Shown here: piece by piece, positions 49,501 to 59,618 of the stretch | How the letters are laid out: each line of letters starts with the position of its first letter | How positions within the stretch are numbered: the first letter of the stretch is position 1 | From: Bacteroidaceae bacterium | GTDB lineage: Bacteria > Bacteroidota > Bacteroidia > Bacteroidales > Bacteroidaceae | Direction of reading: 5' to 3' | Length of the DNA stretch: 64,000 nt | Assembly (NCBI GenBank): GCA_017619585.1 | Contig: JAFZSA010000034.1 | Location: 1-64,000, forward strand | The notes under the pieces: generated by a model | The model's database searches: none | Told to the model about the DNA's origin: nothing | What the model saw: the letters and a program-made list of their open reading frames with translations, nothing else | Program-made: the position numbers and the translations under genes

Positions 49501-52119
49501 GTTCTTTATGCTGCAGAAACAGTGTATAATGTAAGCGAGGAGACTGTTTCAGATATAAAGGACGCTGTTGCAAGTTATTATAATGGAATGTATGAAGACT
49601 CAATTGCTTATACTGTTGCAGTAGAAGACTTCAATGCCAAGGTGGAGGCTTTGGGTGGAGTTACTACTGTTATTGAGCTTGCAGACGCATTGGATTCTCT
49701 CTATGCAGCTGAGACTGTTGTTCAGACCAGTGTCGCCGTTTACAAGAAGTATCAGGATAAGTGCGAGGAGATTCAGACCTATATAAAGAATCACAATGAC
49801 TTTGCCGGTCCTGCCCGTGATGAGCTGGAAGCATATCTGGAAGAGAACTTTGTAGATATCATAGATCAGCATGAACTTATTGATTCTCTGATTGAGAAAG
49901 AGATAGTATATGTAGACGAGTTGTTTAACAAGGCTCTTCAGGACGGCTATGTAGCCGGTTCAGATGTGACCAGCCTGTTTGCTAATACTGACTTCCACAA
50001 CGATGTTACGGATGGCTGGTCTTCAAGCATGAACAAGTATGCAAATTCACGTAGTACCGTAACTATCAACAAAAAGCCCTATTATGGTTGTGAGGCTTGG
50101 AACACCAAGTTCGATATGCATCAGACCGTTAAGGGCCTGAAGCCAGGTTACTATCTGGTAAGCGTTCAGGGTGCTTTCCGTCCCAGTAACGACCGTTATA
50201 GCTACAACTACGCTGCTCAGGTTTATGCTAATGACAATGTAAACTATCTGCAGTCTGTATTAGAGGGCTATATAAGTGTTGATCAGGCTGTTGATCAGGA
50301 GAATGTTTACCTCACTCAGTTTGGCGGTGGTGATGCTACATTCGACTGGCCTATTTACGAGGATGGTGTCTCTACAGAAGGAGAAAATGGCCTTAAGGGA
50401 TATGTTTTACATGGTCCTTCAGGTGTTGCCGTTGCAGGATATGCAGGCCGTTGTCAGAACTATGTCATTGCCAAGGCCGAGGGCGATAGCCTGACTATTG
50501 GTATTACGAACCCCGGTACTAATTACGGTAGTGACTGGACAGGCTTCACTTCTTTCAAGGTTGTATATGCCGGCGAGGGTGATGAGGCTGAGACATATAT
50601 TGACAAGGCTCTGGAGAGCATGGTGGCCCGTGCAAACATAATCATTGAGGAATACAGAAGTGAAAAAGCGCTCCTGCAGATAAAAGATGAGGGTCAGGCT
50701 CCCAGCTATCCTGCTGCCTTGAAGGAGGCTTTGCAGGCTGCTGTAGCTGCTGCTGATGCTGCTCAGGGTGCAGAGGCTAAAATGAAGGCTGCAGAAACCT
50801 TGAGCCAGTTGTTCAAGGAATTCTATGAGGCTCGTCAGGCTTATCTGGCATTCTATAAGACTATTCCTGTAATCGAGGCAATAGACGCTTGGAACCTTCC
50901 TTTGGTAGAGAAGGACGAGAATGGCGAATGGGTAGAAAAGGACGAATATGTATTTGGTGATAATCTCTTTGATGTTGTAGAGATGTTGGCAGATGCGTAT
51001 GCAAAGGGTTCTTTCTCTCTTGAAGAGGCCAAGAATGCTGCAGTTTCAAATATTCCTGAGATTTCAGATATCGTTCCTCTTAAGGACGAGGATGGTTACT
51101 ACCTCATTACCAATCCTAAGCAGTTCGTTGCTTATCGTGCTATTTTCCTTGAGTTGGACCATGCTGTCAAGGCTAAGCTTGTGAATGACATTGACATGAC
51201 TGGCATTGGTATGCAGCCCTTCGGTAACAATACCAAGGGAACTGAAGATGCGGGTGTTAATTATAAGGGTGTCCTTGACGGTCAAGGCCATGCTTTGGAG
51301 AATGTCTACATCAAGTTCCTGGGCGGACGCGGTTGTGCTCTGTTCTATGAGTTGGATAACGCTACTGTCAAGAACCTGAAGTTAACAGGTGAATACTATG
51401 GCGACATGCAGCGTATGGGTGGTCTTGCCCGTTATACTACAGGTGCCGTAAAGATAGAGAACTGCGAGATTGCCGTTGTTATGCACAATGAGATTGAAGG
51501 TGATGCTACCACTGGTGGTATCATGGGCGTTTGTAGAGGCGGTGCCAGCGTAGTTGTCAACAACTGCCTTGTCAATTGTACCTTCATTGGTGATAAAGCC
51601 CACTCCTTTGGTGGTGTGTGCGGTTGGAAAGACGGAGGTGCAAATACCCTCACTCTTAATAACGTCTTGATTCTTAATCAGTACGAAACCGCTCCAGAAC
51701 CTTCCTCATATCCTTCAGATGTAATTTCACGTTCTGGATGTACAGTTAACAATGTCTTCTATGCAGAGCGTAGTTTGGTTCCGGGTGCCAGTACACGTGG
51801 CACAAAGGCTACTGACGCTCAGTTGGCAAGTGGTGAGATCTGCTATAAGTTGAATGGTGAGAACCAGGGTGAGAATGCAGCATGGTACCAGACTCTGGGC
51901 GAGGATGCTACTCCTGTTCTTGACAAGACACATAAACTTGTCTTGTATGATACGGTTCTTGGCTATTACAATGAAGGTGAGGATCCTGATTTCATTGAAA
52001 ATATCACGCCATCCCTCCCTGATACCAAGGGTGCTATCTTCAACCTGGCTGGTCAGCGTGTAAACAAGGTCCAGAAGGGTATCTACATTGTTGACGGGAA
52101 AAAGGTATTGTTTAAGTAA
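46573..52119 (+). CDS. Giant secreted GLUG/beta-helix repeat protein, paralog 1
   Basis: 1848 residues. Signal peptide (SSMFLTAILAVVSMSAYA), then four beta-helix-like blocks with GLUG-type units (FDGAGHTITINL, FDGQFHTISNL, LDGQGHALENV) at about 30-250, 376-610, 700-910 and 1500-1742. Blocks 1 and 2 are each followed by an H-x(n)-G-[IV]-C-x2-C-G knuckle (GVCTTCG near 358, GICTVCG near 690). After block 3 come a helical region (about 976-1132) and a beta-sandwich, carbohydrate-binding-like module (about 1133-1335, EAWNTKFDMHQTVKGLKPGY). A second helical region (AAVAAADAAQGAEAK) precedes block 4. The tail FNLAGQRVNKVQKGIYIVDG resembles sorting tails. Probably a cell-surface adhesin or glycan-binding protein; ligand unknown. 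Own promoter and terminator. Confidence 0.85.
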   Translation: MSKKISSMFLTAILAVVSMSAYALDKVNGAYQIGTAEDLKAFAELVNGGERSANAILTADIDKGADILKIGVGGDYQGFFDGAGHTITINLTDGEDGEGPALFRGVGNRGIVQNLKVQGTITTGKYKHTAAIANYSGGIIRSCFVDVTVNANFADNADASIGGVAGQLNKCALIDNCLSKIKILGSTTHKCGGLAAWVDAQRVNIVNCLVINDKESNFNWSDGKSAGLVRDGDGLRKVVDLSTYNADSYKNRPEGANANNYVTNDWGVLSIGTAVVTPEEVASGKVCYQLNSDQSHIGWVQNIGDPYPVPAVFGKDKGQVYASTATDCQGKATGDVTFSNTPGNAAVTKHTYDKYGVCTTCGQFNWNSFNFDDPTRFEPATKSVLLGSAEDLFLAEGWNRLQNGFKLNMKMVNDIECTPAEGQLIFNGNDWVDSDFNGDGHTITINLVDIKENGAALFPFFDGNFENVIMHGSISTANSWAGSVAGRFYGNGQKVRNVFSDITINTTKTGDNTSGGLIGIPYTNTSIENCIYAGDINGVEGTEAIAGLVGWANGGTNYITNCAFLGTMTNAGGDSHTITRNYGIAACNNVYTINEYGNGADAGKYIKYLNPNGVASGELVYIMNDKAEGVERFYQKIGVDNYPLPVAKEGTLVYIDKFKCDGTPWTYANTPRLSDPVIPDHQFDADGICTVCGELEKDADGYMKIGNARALVQFSKLISNGKTTIKARLYDDIDMSNIEYEPAGNWSYVYTGEFDGQFHTISNLFIDNDKNYQGMFGVIGDSAVIKNFVLDETCSIKGNAFVGIIGGTNGSGSVYISNIGNEGIVTSINQNAAGIVGVDYSGATDMFISNCYVTGQINGGRESGAICGYSSPNSQVTNCWSTATMPQSAIYSSDSFTRGQAFVTNCYEAELDGVDANKQQHNKPMQEKSRTILLDSEELNNGILCFKLNGNQFRNPVWYQTLGEDDIPTPDPSHGVVLYAAETVYNVSEETVSDIKDAVASYYNGMYEDSIAYTVAVEDFNAKVEALGGVTTVIELADALDSLYAAETVVQTSVAVYKKYQDKCEEIQTYIKNHNDFAGPARDELEAYLEENFVDIIDQHELIDSLIEKEIVYVDELFNKALQDGYVAGSDVTSLFANTDFHNDVTDGWSSSMNKYANSRSTVTINKKPYYGCEAWNTKFDMHQTVKGLKPGYYLVSVQGAFRPSNDRYSYNYAAQVYANDNVNYLQSVLEGYISVDQAVDQENVYLTQFGGGDATFDWPIYEDGVSTEGENGLKGYVLHGPSGVAVAGYAGRCQNYVIAKAEGDSLTIGITNPGTNYGSDWTGFTSFKVVYAGEGDEAETYIDKALESMVARANIIIEEYRSEKALLQIKDEGQAPSYPAALKEALQAAVAAADAAQGAEAKMKAAETLSQLFKEFYEARQAYLAFYKTIPVIEAIDAWNLPLVEKDENGEWVEKDEYVFGDNLFDVVEMLADAYAKGSFSLEEAKNAAVSNIPEISDIVPLKDEDGYYLITNPKQFVAYRAIFLELDHAVKAKLVNDIDMTGIGMQPFGNNTKGTEDAGVNYKGVLDGQGHALENVYIKFLGGRGCALFYELDNATVKNLKLTGEYYGDMQRMGGLARYTTGAVKIENCEIAVVMHNEIEGDATTGGIMGVCRGGASVVVNNCLVNCTFIGDKAHSFGGVCGWKDGGANTLTLNNVLILNQYETAPEPSSYPSDVISRSGCTVNNVFYAERSLVPGASTRGTKATDAQLASGEICYKLNGENQGENAAWYQTLGEDATPVLDKTHKLVLYDTVLGYYNEGEDPDFIENITPSLPDTKGAIFNLAGQRVNKVQKGIYIVDGKKVLFK

Positions 52120-52141
52120 TTTTCATTCATTCTATATGCAG

Positions 52142-52177
52142 GAAGAGGGGAGTTTAGGCTTCCCTCTTCTTTTTTTT
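52142..52177 (+). terminator. Terminator of giant protein 1
   Basis: GAAGAGGG (52142-52149) pairs with CCCTCTTC (52162-52169), followed by eight Ts. The rest of the 374-bp gap holds only AT-rich sequence and the next promoter. Confidence 0.88.
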
Positions 52178-52361
52178 GTCCCACTTTCCGGAAAGTTTTA
52201 AGTTAATTGTTTTTGCGGCTCAGTTAGATAAAAACTATTCCCAAGTTGGGAAAATATCTTTTTGTGTTTAGAGAAAATAGGGCACATTTCCACTTTTCTT
52301 TATCTTTCTTTATCCTTTCTTTGCATAATATGCTTATTCCTCCAAAATTCTTCCGTAAAAG

Positions 52362-52392
52362 TTTGCGGCAATACCAATATTCCTTATCTTTG
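52362..52392 (+). promoter_or_regulatory. Promoter of giant protein 2
   Basis: TTTG at 52362-52365, 19 nt, TATCTTTG at 52385-52392: an exact consensus with a 100-nt leader to the start codon. Confidence 0.78.
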
Positions 52393-52493
52393 TGAGCCAC
52401 AAACTGTAAACTGACAGATTATTAACCATTTTTTTGACTATACATTAACTTAATTTATTAACTGTTTTTATTAACTAATTAACATTTCATTCA

Positions 52494-55400
52494 ATGAGTA
52501 AGAAACTACTTCACATGTGTTTGATGGCCATATTGATGGTCTTCAGCATGTCTGCGTATGCGCTCGAGAAAGTCGGGAATGTGTACCAGATTGGAACGGC
52601 AGATGACTTGAAGGCATTTGCCGAACTCGTGAATGGTGGTGAGGCCAATGCCCGTGCAGTCTTGACTGCCGACATTGACAAGGGCATGGACGGTACCATG
52701 ATTGGTCGGGACGGACTCGACTTCCAGGGTATCTTCGACGGCGCTGGTCATACCATCACAATCAATCTTTTTTCAGCAGGTTCTCAAGGTACGGCAATCT
52801 TCCGTAATGTTGGTGTCCGTGGCCTTATCCAGAACCTGAAGGTTCAGGGTACTATCACTACCGACCAGAAACTGGCTGCCGGTATTGCAGTATGGAGCAG
52901 TGGTATCATCCGTGGTTGCTACGTTGATGTAACTGTGAAAAGCTCCTTTGCTGGTGATGCCACTCATGGTGGTGTTGTTGCAGTCGGCAATCGAGGTCTT
53001 GTTATTGAGAACTGTTTGTCTAAGTTCAAGATTCTAGGTGCTGCCACTCAGAATTGTGGTGGTCTTGTAGGTTGGCTCGACAATCCTATGAATGCTGTGA
53101 ACAACCTTGTCATCAGCGATGGTAGTTCTTTTGATCTCAAAAATGGTGGCAGTGCCAACATTGCCCGTAATGGCGGTAACGTTAGAACGGTCGACTTGGC
53201 AAAGTATAACGAGGATTCCTATGCAAATCGTCCTGCAGGTGCAAACTATAACAACTATGTCACCAACCAGTGGGGTGATAACGTTGCTACATCGGTTGTT
53301 TCTTACGACAATCTTGCTGACGGACGCATTTGCTACCAGTTGAACACCGACCAAAGCAAGATTAACTGGGTTCAGGAGATTGGCAAGGATGAATTTCCCG
53401 TTCCTGCAGCATTCGGAAGTAAGCAAGTATATGCTTCTGCTGCTACAGGTTGTAATGGCAAATCAGAGGGCGACCTGACTTTCTCTAATACAGGTACTGT
53501 TCAGGCTGCAGCACACTCGTTTGATAAATATGGTATCTGTACTGCTTGCGGATGCTTCAACTTCCAAGGTCTTGAATTCAGTCCTGAGGATAATGCCTAC
53601 CTTCTAAAGAGTGCTGAGGATATAGACTTGGCAGAAGGCTGGAACCGTGTAGGCGACGGCTTCAAGGTTGACTTGAAGATGGCTAATGACATAGAGTATG
53701 CAGCAGAGTCCAACCACTACATCTTCAACACCAGCAACTGGGTTGATGGTAACTTCAACGGCGACGGTCATGAACTCACCATCATAATGGATATTGAAGG
53801 AAGCAATGCGTCTTTCATTCCCCAGTTCTCTGGTACATTTGAGAATGTTGTCATGCATGGATCTATCACTACTACCGGTCAGTATGCCGGCTCTATTACT
53901 TCTCATACTCGCAGTGATAAAGTGAAGGTTCGTAATGTCTTTTCTGACGTTGAAATCAACACAACTCATCCTGGTGACAATACTACTGGCGGTTTATTTG
54001 GTGTTGTAGAGACAAAGACAATCGTAGAAAATTCTATCTATGCCGGTAATATCACAGGTAATGAGGGAGGAACATCAGAGTCTCTGGCCGGTATCAGTGG
54101 ATGGTCAAGTGGTCAGTTGTATCTTACCAATTGTGCCTTCCTTGGCACATTGAATAATGTAATCGGTGATTCTAAGACTCTTTCCCGTAATCCTGCAAAC
54201 ATGACTTGTGAAAATGTCTATTTCGCTAATTCATATGGTTACCAGGACGAGGCAAAGGCTACTCTTATAGAGGATCCAGAAGATATTGAGAATGGTGCCC
54301 TTGCATATGCTCTGAATGGTAATCAGGGTGGTGTAGAGCGTTTCTATCAGAAGATTGGTGAGGATCTCATGCCTATGCCTATTAAGAAGGAAGGTGCGCT
54401 TGTATATGCCAATGCTCCGGAGTACCGTTGCGATGGTCAGCCTTTGGGTGAGACTACATACAGTAACGCACCTTCTGGTGATCCTGTTTTGCCTGATCAT
54501 CAGTTTGAAGAAGGTTTCTGTACTGTCTGCGGTGGCATACAAGAGGATTATATGACTCCCGTTGACGGATGGTACGAAATCAGCAATGGTGCCCAGCTTG
54601 TATGGTGGACCAACTATGCAGCCAAGCATCTGGATGCCAGCGCACGTCTGACGGCCGATATTGATATGGATGGCTATTGCGACCGTTGGGCCAATGTGGG
54701 TACCGAGGGCGCTCCCTTCTATGGTAACTTCGATGGTCAGTTCCACACCATCAGCAACTTGATTGTTGAAAAGTCTCAGAGCAATGGTGTAGGTCTTATT
54801 GCCGTTATGAATAGTTTGCCTTCAAAGGGCTTTGGTGGTATCAGCGATGCTGATGCACGTGCTGCAGAGGGCGTATATATTAAGAATGTAACCCTCGACG
54901 AAAGCTGCTCTCTCACAGGTAAGGGCTATGTTGGTCTGGTTGGTATGACGGCTCCCTGGGCTGGTCATGTCAACATCAAGGGTGTCATGATGTGTGGTGA
55001 TGTAACAGCCGCTGATGGTCCCAATGCTTCCGGTGTGTTTGGTTGCGTTATGGGTTCTTCCTGCCACGTTACCATTGACAACTGCGGTATGGTTGGTAAT
55101 GTATATGGCTCAAAGGAGAACGGCTCATTCTCTGGCTGGCTGGGTAGCTATGCCGAGGTAACCAACTGCTTCGCTGTAGGTGAAGTTCAGGGTATTGAAA
55201 GTGAAGACCGCTACTTTGCCCGTTATGGTAGTGCTACTATTACCAACTGCTATGCCAAGTTTGGTACTCAGGTGCCACTTGTAAGCGATGAGGATTTCCA
55301 ATCCGGCGCCCTTGCATGGAGAGCTAACGGCAGTCAGTTCCGTACCTCTTATTGGTATCAGACCATTGGCGATGATTTGTATCCCTTTGCAGATCCTTCT

Positions 55401-58400
55401 CATGGAACTGTCATTTTTGCTGCCAATCAGTATTTCTCTGTAGCTAATGAAGAGGATCTGGCAAGCGTTGCCGATGAGATTAAGACATTCGAGGAGGAGG
55501 CACTTGAAGGGGTTATAGCTACTCAGTCTCTGCTTGTTGATTGCCAAGAGAAAATCGCAGCGTTGACTGAAGCTGCAACTCTTGGTGAGTTTGCTGACGC
55601 TATTGATTCTGTCAACGTAAAGAAGGCTGCAGTTGCTGATAATGCTGCTGTATATCAGACTTATATCGACAAGTGCGAGGAAATCAAGGCATTCCTTGAG
55701 TCAGATAAGAGTTTCGCTGGTACGGTACGTGCAGCTCTTGAATATTACCTCTCTGAGTTGGATGAACCAGACGATGATAATTCTCTTGGTACCTACGAGT
55801 ACATCAAGGAGATTCACACAGCTACGGCCGAGGAGATTGCTGCCGAGACAGAGCGTGTTGTCAAGTGGTTGGCCGATGCTATTGCCGATGATTATGTTCC
55901 CGGAACTGATGTCAGCAGTTTGATTCCCAACTATGACTTCAGCAAGGAGAAAGAGAATTGGACCGATGGCTGGTGCACGGGTTATGGACAGACCAAGAAC
56001 GAAGAGGGCAAGACCTTTATTGGCGTTGAGGCCTGGAACGTGACTGGCGATATGTACCAGACAGTCGAGAACATGAAGCCTGGTTACTATCTGGTAGGCA
56101 TCAACGGTGCTTTCCGTCCCAGCAACAACCGTTACAGCACCAACTATGCTGCCGGTATCTATGCTAACGGCGTATTCAACTACTTCCCCACTGTAGTCGA
56201 GGATTACATTGCTGTCAAGGATACTATGGATCAGGATAATTGTAATCTGCATGGCGCAGGTGCTCATGACCTTGCTATCTATGAAGACGGCTTCTCTACC
56301 AATGATGATAATGGTTCCGCGATTATAGGCTATGCTGTTCATGGTGAAACAGGTATGGCCATCGCTGCCAAGGTAAATCGTTACCAGGTTTATACCATTG
56401 CAAATGTGGGCGAAGATGGAAAACTTACCATCGGTATCAAGAACCCAGGTACAAAGTACGGCAATGACTGGACAGGCTGGGGTGCCTTGAAGGTTATTTA
56501 TTGCGGTGATGACGAAGACAAGGTAAACGGTGCTCTTGATAATGTACTCGAGAACATGGCAGTTCGTGCTCAGAGTATCAAGGATTACGAGTGTGATGAA
56601 GACACTCCTGCTGCAGGTCCTAACTTCCCGGCAGAGCTGAAGTTGGATCTTGAAGCTGTTATGGCTCAGGCTCAGGCTGCAGAAAACGTGGCTGCCAAGG
56701 CTGAGGCAGCAGCTGCATTCTCTGATATCTTCCAGAAGATTTATGAGGGTAAGCAGGCTTACATTAAGCTTAACACTTTGGGTGTTGCTCTTGAAAACAT
56801 CGAGGGTGGCAACTTGCCTTATGTTGAAAAGGACGAGGAGACTGGCGAATGGTTCGAGACTGGTGAAATGGTATTCACTGAGGCTGAGACCGATTTCCTC
56901 TATAATGATGCAGCCCTTACTCTGATTGATGCATATGCTGAAGGCTCTTATAGCACAGAGGAAGCTTTGAATCCTGAGATTCTGAATAACAAAATAGTTA
57001 AGGAGGCTCTTCCTGCTCAGGACGAGGACGGTTATTATCTCATTGGAACTCCCAAGAAACTTGTTGCTTTCCGCGCTATTTCCACATATGCTGATTATAC
57101 AGCAAAGGCTAAACTTACTGCGGACATTGATATGAAGGGCATAGGAATGCAGCCCATCAATGTATCTGATTACAGCTATCGTGGTACGTTCGATGGTCAG
57201 GGATATGCTATCAACAATGTTCTTATTGTTAACGAAGCACAGAGAACAGGTTTGTTCAATACCCTGGATGGTGCTACTGTCAAGAACCTGAAGTTGACAG
57301 GTGAGTATATCAGCAACCAGAAGTTCATTGGCGGTATTGCAGGTTATACCTACAATTCCCGCATCGAGAACTGTGATGTTGCTGTTACCATCAATTCAAC
57401 AATACCTGCAGATGATAATGGTAATTCACAGGATGGTACTCATGGTGGTCTTATCGGTGTTAATGAAGGCGAAGGAACGGTTGTAGAGAACTGTCTTGTC
57501 AACTGTGCTATTTTGGGTGAGAATACCAACTCTTGTGGTGGTGTTTGCGGTTGGGCAACTAACAGTCTTACTGTGAACAATACCCTGATACTCTCTTCTA
57601 ACTACACCGTTAATACTTCTGGCTGTAACACAGTCAGCCGTAATCCGGATAAATGTACTACAAACAATGTATTCTATGTAACAAAGCTTGGTGATACCAA
57701 GGGAACTTTGGCAACCGAAGAGAAGTTGGCAAGCGGTGAAATCTGCTGGACTCTGAATGGTTCTAAGGCAGAGGATGCTCACTGGTTCCAGACACTGGGC
57801 AAGGATGCTACACCTCATCTGTTTGGCGGAAGCTTGGTATGGAAGAACGGAAATGAATTCCAGAACACCCGTCCTAACATCCAGCTCAATGCCTTTGCTT
57901 CTAACCTGAGCGTAGCAACCAATGCAGAACAGGTGGCTGTTCTCTATACGCTGAATGCTGAGGCTAAGAGCGGTGCTATCAACTTCTATGCCGGTGACGA
58001 ACTGAAGTATGCTTACGTACTGAAGGGTGGCGACCTGAAGGCAGGTGGTCATGAGATTGCTATTGACAATAGCTTGTTGAATGTTCCTGCCGGTACTAAG
58101 CTCACCTACGCTCTGGAGATTACTGCTATGGGCGTGAAAGAACCTGCAAGGATTGGCGAGGGCTACAAGGTTAACTCTCCTTACGGTCTTGCTATCAACA
58201 ATACTCCTGCAAGCAAGGGATTCGGTCAGATTTATGTAGCAGAGTCTCGTCCTCTGGAGAAGGGTACTGGTAGCATCTGCGAGGAGAAGCCCGGTGCACT
58301 GTTTGCCTTTGACGCAACCTTCCAGCCTATCAATGCCGAGGATGGCACACCTGGTTTCTATGGTGGTCTTGACATCAAGGACAACAAGAACGTAATCACT

Positions 58401-59390
58401 ATCTCTGGTGACTACAAGTTTGATCTTAAGAATGTACGCGTAAGCAAGGATGGACGTCTCTTCATCGCCCGTGCTTCCGGTAACTCTACCAGCTCTGTAT
58501 GGGAGGCTGATCCTGCCGACCTGAACAAACCTTGGACTCCTATCTTCACTGGTGGTGAGCTTGACAAGGCTACAGGTATTGTAACCGTTGGTGGTGAGGA
58601 ACAGAATCGTCCTGCCGTTTCTCTGGCTGTTGAAGGCGAAGGTGAGAACCTGAAGCTTATTGTTCTGGGTGCTCAGCGTTCAGACGGTAAGGAGAACTTC
58701 TCAGACTACAAATGCTTCACTTATAACCTTGGTACAGCAACTTCTTGGACAGGTGCTCCCAGCAGCGTATTCGAGCCTTTGACTGGTCAGTACACTGTTG
58801 CTCCCGCACATGTTGGTATCGTATCAGATAACCGTGGCGGTCTGTGGTACGAGCAGTACCGTGATAATCCTAAGGAGGAAGAACCCGCTATCAAGCACTT
58901 TGATGCAACAGGTAATGCTGACTACTCAGACATTACAACCAACACACGTGGTGAGGCAATTGCTGTCAGCGCTGATGGCTCTTTCGTAGCTATTCCTAAG
59001 GGTTCTGGTAAGGTGGTTATCTATGAGACCAACTATGTTCCTATGCAGAATGGTTCAATCTACCTGGATGCTAAGTACAATCTGAGTGTTGCCGAGAGTC
59101 AGATTACCGGTATGGCATTTGACTATGCTAACAACCTGTACATCACCTCTAGTGCCAGCAAGACCTTGAACCGCTACGCTGTTCCATCGCTCACAGGCGA
59201 CAAGTATGTAACTCCTGCTCGCGAAGGCTTTGTAGTAGGTACAGAAAGTGGTGATCAGGATGCCTTGGATAACGTTAACGCTAACGGAAACGTTAACAGC
59301 GGAGCTATTTACAACTTGGCTGGTCAGCGTGTAGGTAAGGCTCAGAAGGGTATCTATATCCAGGACGGCAAAAAGGTATCTGTTAAGTAA
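52494..59390 (+). CDS. Giant secreted GLUG/beta-helix repeat protein, paralog 2, with beta-propeller-like C-terminus
   Basis: 2298 residues. Same order as paralog 1: signal peptide, GLUG-like blocks (about 30-240, 360-580, 690-922, 1509-1730), knuckles GICTACG (near 350) and GFCTVCG (near 676). Then helical region, carbohydrate-binding-like module (about 1140-1340, GVEAWNVTGDMYQTVENMKPG) and a second helical region. It differs by an added segment of about 450 residues. This has a short beta domain (NAFASNLSVATNAEQVAVLY) and a propeller-like part (about 1890-2245) with YGLAINNTP, VRVSKDGRLFIARAS, PAHVGIVSDNRGGLWYEQYR and GMAFDYANNLYITSS. It ends with the tail IYNLAGQRVGKAQKGIYIQDG. Each paralog has its own promoter and terminator, so they can be regulated independently. 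Confidence 0.85.
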   Translation: MSKKLLHMCLMAILMVFSMSAYALEKVGNVYQIGTADDLKAFAELVNGGEANARAVLTADIDKGMDGTMIGRDGLDFQGIFDGAGHTITINLFSAGSQGTAIFRNVGVRGLIQNLKVQGTITTDQKLAAGIAVWSSGIIRGCYVDVTVKSSFAGDATHGGVVAVGNRGLVIENCLSKFKILGAATQNCGGLVGWLDNPMNAVNNLVISDGSSFDLKNGGSANIARNGGNVRTVDLAKYNEDSYANRPAGANYNNYVTNQWGDNVATSVVSYDNLADGRICYQLNTDQSKINWVQEIGKDEFPVPAAFGSKQVYASAATGCNGKSEGDLTFSNTGTVQAAAHSFDKYGICTACGCFNFQGLEFSPEDNAYLLKSAEDIDLAEGWNRVGDGFKVDLKMANDIEYAAESNHYIFNTSNWVDGNFNGDGHELTIIMDIEGSNASFIPQFSGTFENVVMHGSITTTGQYAGSITSHTRSDKVKVRNVFSDVEINTTHPGDNTTGGLFGVVETKTIVENSIYAGNITGNEGGTSESLAGISGWSSGQLYLTNCAFLGTLNNVIGDSKTLSRNPANMTCENVYFANSYGYQDEAKATLIEDPEDIENGALAYALNGNQGGVERFYQKIGEDLMPMPIKKEGALVYANAPEYRCDGQPLGETTYSNAPSGDPVLPDHQFEEGFCTVCGGIQEDYMTPVDGWYEISNGAQLVWWTNYAAKHLDASARLTADIDMDGYCDRWANVGTEGAPFYGNFDGQFHTISNLIVEKSQSNGVGLIAVMNSLPSKGFGGISDADARAAEGVYIKNVTLDESCSLTGKGYVGLVGMTAPWAGHVNIKGVMMCGDVTAADGPNASGVFGCVMGSSCHVTIDNCGMVGNVYGSKENGSFSGWLGSYAEVTNCFAVGEVQGIESEDRYFARYGSATITNCYAKFGTQVPLVSDEDFQSGALAWRANGSQFRTSYWYQTIGDDLYPFADPSHGTVIFAANQYFSVANEEDLASVADEIKTFEEEALEGVIATQSLLVDCQEKIAALTEAATLGEFADAIDSVNVKKAAVADNAAVYQTYIDKCEEIKAFLESDKSFAGTVRAALEYYLSELDEPDDDNSLGTYEYIKEIHTATAEEIAAETERVVKWLADAIADDYVPGTDVSSLIPNYDFSKEKENWTDGWCTGYGQTKNEEGKTFIGVEAWNVTGDMYQTVENMKPGYYLVGINGAFRPSNNRYSTNYAAGIYANGVFNYFPTVVEDYIAVKDTMDQDNCNLHGAGAHDLAIYEDGFSTNDDNGSAIIGYAVHGETGMAIAAKVNRYQVYTIANVGEDGKLTIGIKNPGTKYGNDWTGWGALKVIYCGDDEDKVNGALDNVLENMAVRAQSIKDYECDEDTPAAGPNFPAELKLDLEAVMAQAQAAENVAAKAEAAAAFSDIFQKIYEGKQAYIKLNTLGVALENIEGGNLPYVEKDEETGEWFETGEMVFTEAETDFLYNDAALTLIDAYAEGSYSTEEALNPEILNNKIVKEALPAQDEDGYYLIGTPKKLVAFRAISTYADYTAKAKLTADIDMKGIGMQPINVSDYSYRGTFDGQGYAINNVLIVNEAQRTGLFNTLDGATVKNLKLTGEYISNQKFIGGIAGYTYNSRIENCDVAVTINSTIPADDNGNSQDGTHGGLIGVNEGEGTVVENCLVNCAILGENTNSCGGVCGWATNSLTVNNTLILSSNYTVNTSGCNTVSRNPDKCTTNNVFYVTKLGDTKGTLATEEKLASGEICWTLNGSKAEDAHWFQTLGKDATPHLFGGSLVWKNGNEFQNTRPNIQLNAFASNLSVATNAEQVAVLYTLNAEAKSGAINFYAGDELKYAYVLKGGDLKAGGHEIAIDNSLLNVPAGTKLTYALEITAMGVKEPARIGEGYKVNSPYGLAINNTPASKGFGQIYVAESRPLEKGTGSICEEKPGALFAFDATFQPINAEDGTPGFYGGLDIKDNKNVITISGDYKFDLKNVRVSKDGRLFIARASGNSTSSVWEADPADLNKPWTPIFTGGELDKATGIVTVGGEEQNRPAVSLAVEGEGENLKLIVLGAQRSDGKENFSDYKCFTYNLGTATSWTGAPSSVFEPLTGQYTVAPAHVGIVSDNRGGLWYEQYRDNPKEEEPAIKHFDATGNADYSDITTNTRGEAIAVSADGSFVAIPKGSGKVVIYETNYVPMQNGSIYLDAKYNLSVAESQITGMAFDYANNLYITSSASKTLNRYAVPSLTGDKYVTPAREGFVVGTESGDQDALDNVNANGNVNSGAIYNLAGQRVGKAQKGIYIQDGKKVSVK

Positions 59391-59445
59391 AAGAAGATTC
59401 TTGGTATCTGTTATGTAGCAGATACGCAGCTTACATTCCTGTTAG

Positions 59446-59478
59446 GCCTCTTCCCCCAAAAAGGGAAGGGGCTTTTTT
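59446..59478 (+). terminator. Terminator of giant protein 2
   Basis: GCCTCTTCCC (59446-59455) pairs with GGGAAGGGGC (59463-59472) with one G-T pair, followed by six Ts. A smaller hairpin GTATCTG/CAGATAC lies just upstream (59404-59425). Confidence 0.85.
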
Positions 59479-59532
59479 GTTTTCTTTATTTTACATATTG
59501 TTACATATTTTGGCATTTTTTATTGAAAATGT

Positions 59533-59562
59533 TTTGTGTGTAAAATATTTTCGATATATTTG
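59533..59562 (+). promoter_or_regulatory. Promoter of giant protein 3
   Basis: TTTG at 59533-59536, 18 nt, TATATTTG at 59555-59562; start codon 56 nt downstream. Confidence 0.65.
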
Positions 59563-59618
59563 CGTCACAACATTATGTTTAACCTTATTTATTACTATTA
59601 ATTAATCTTTATTCTACT

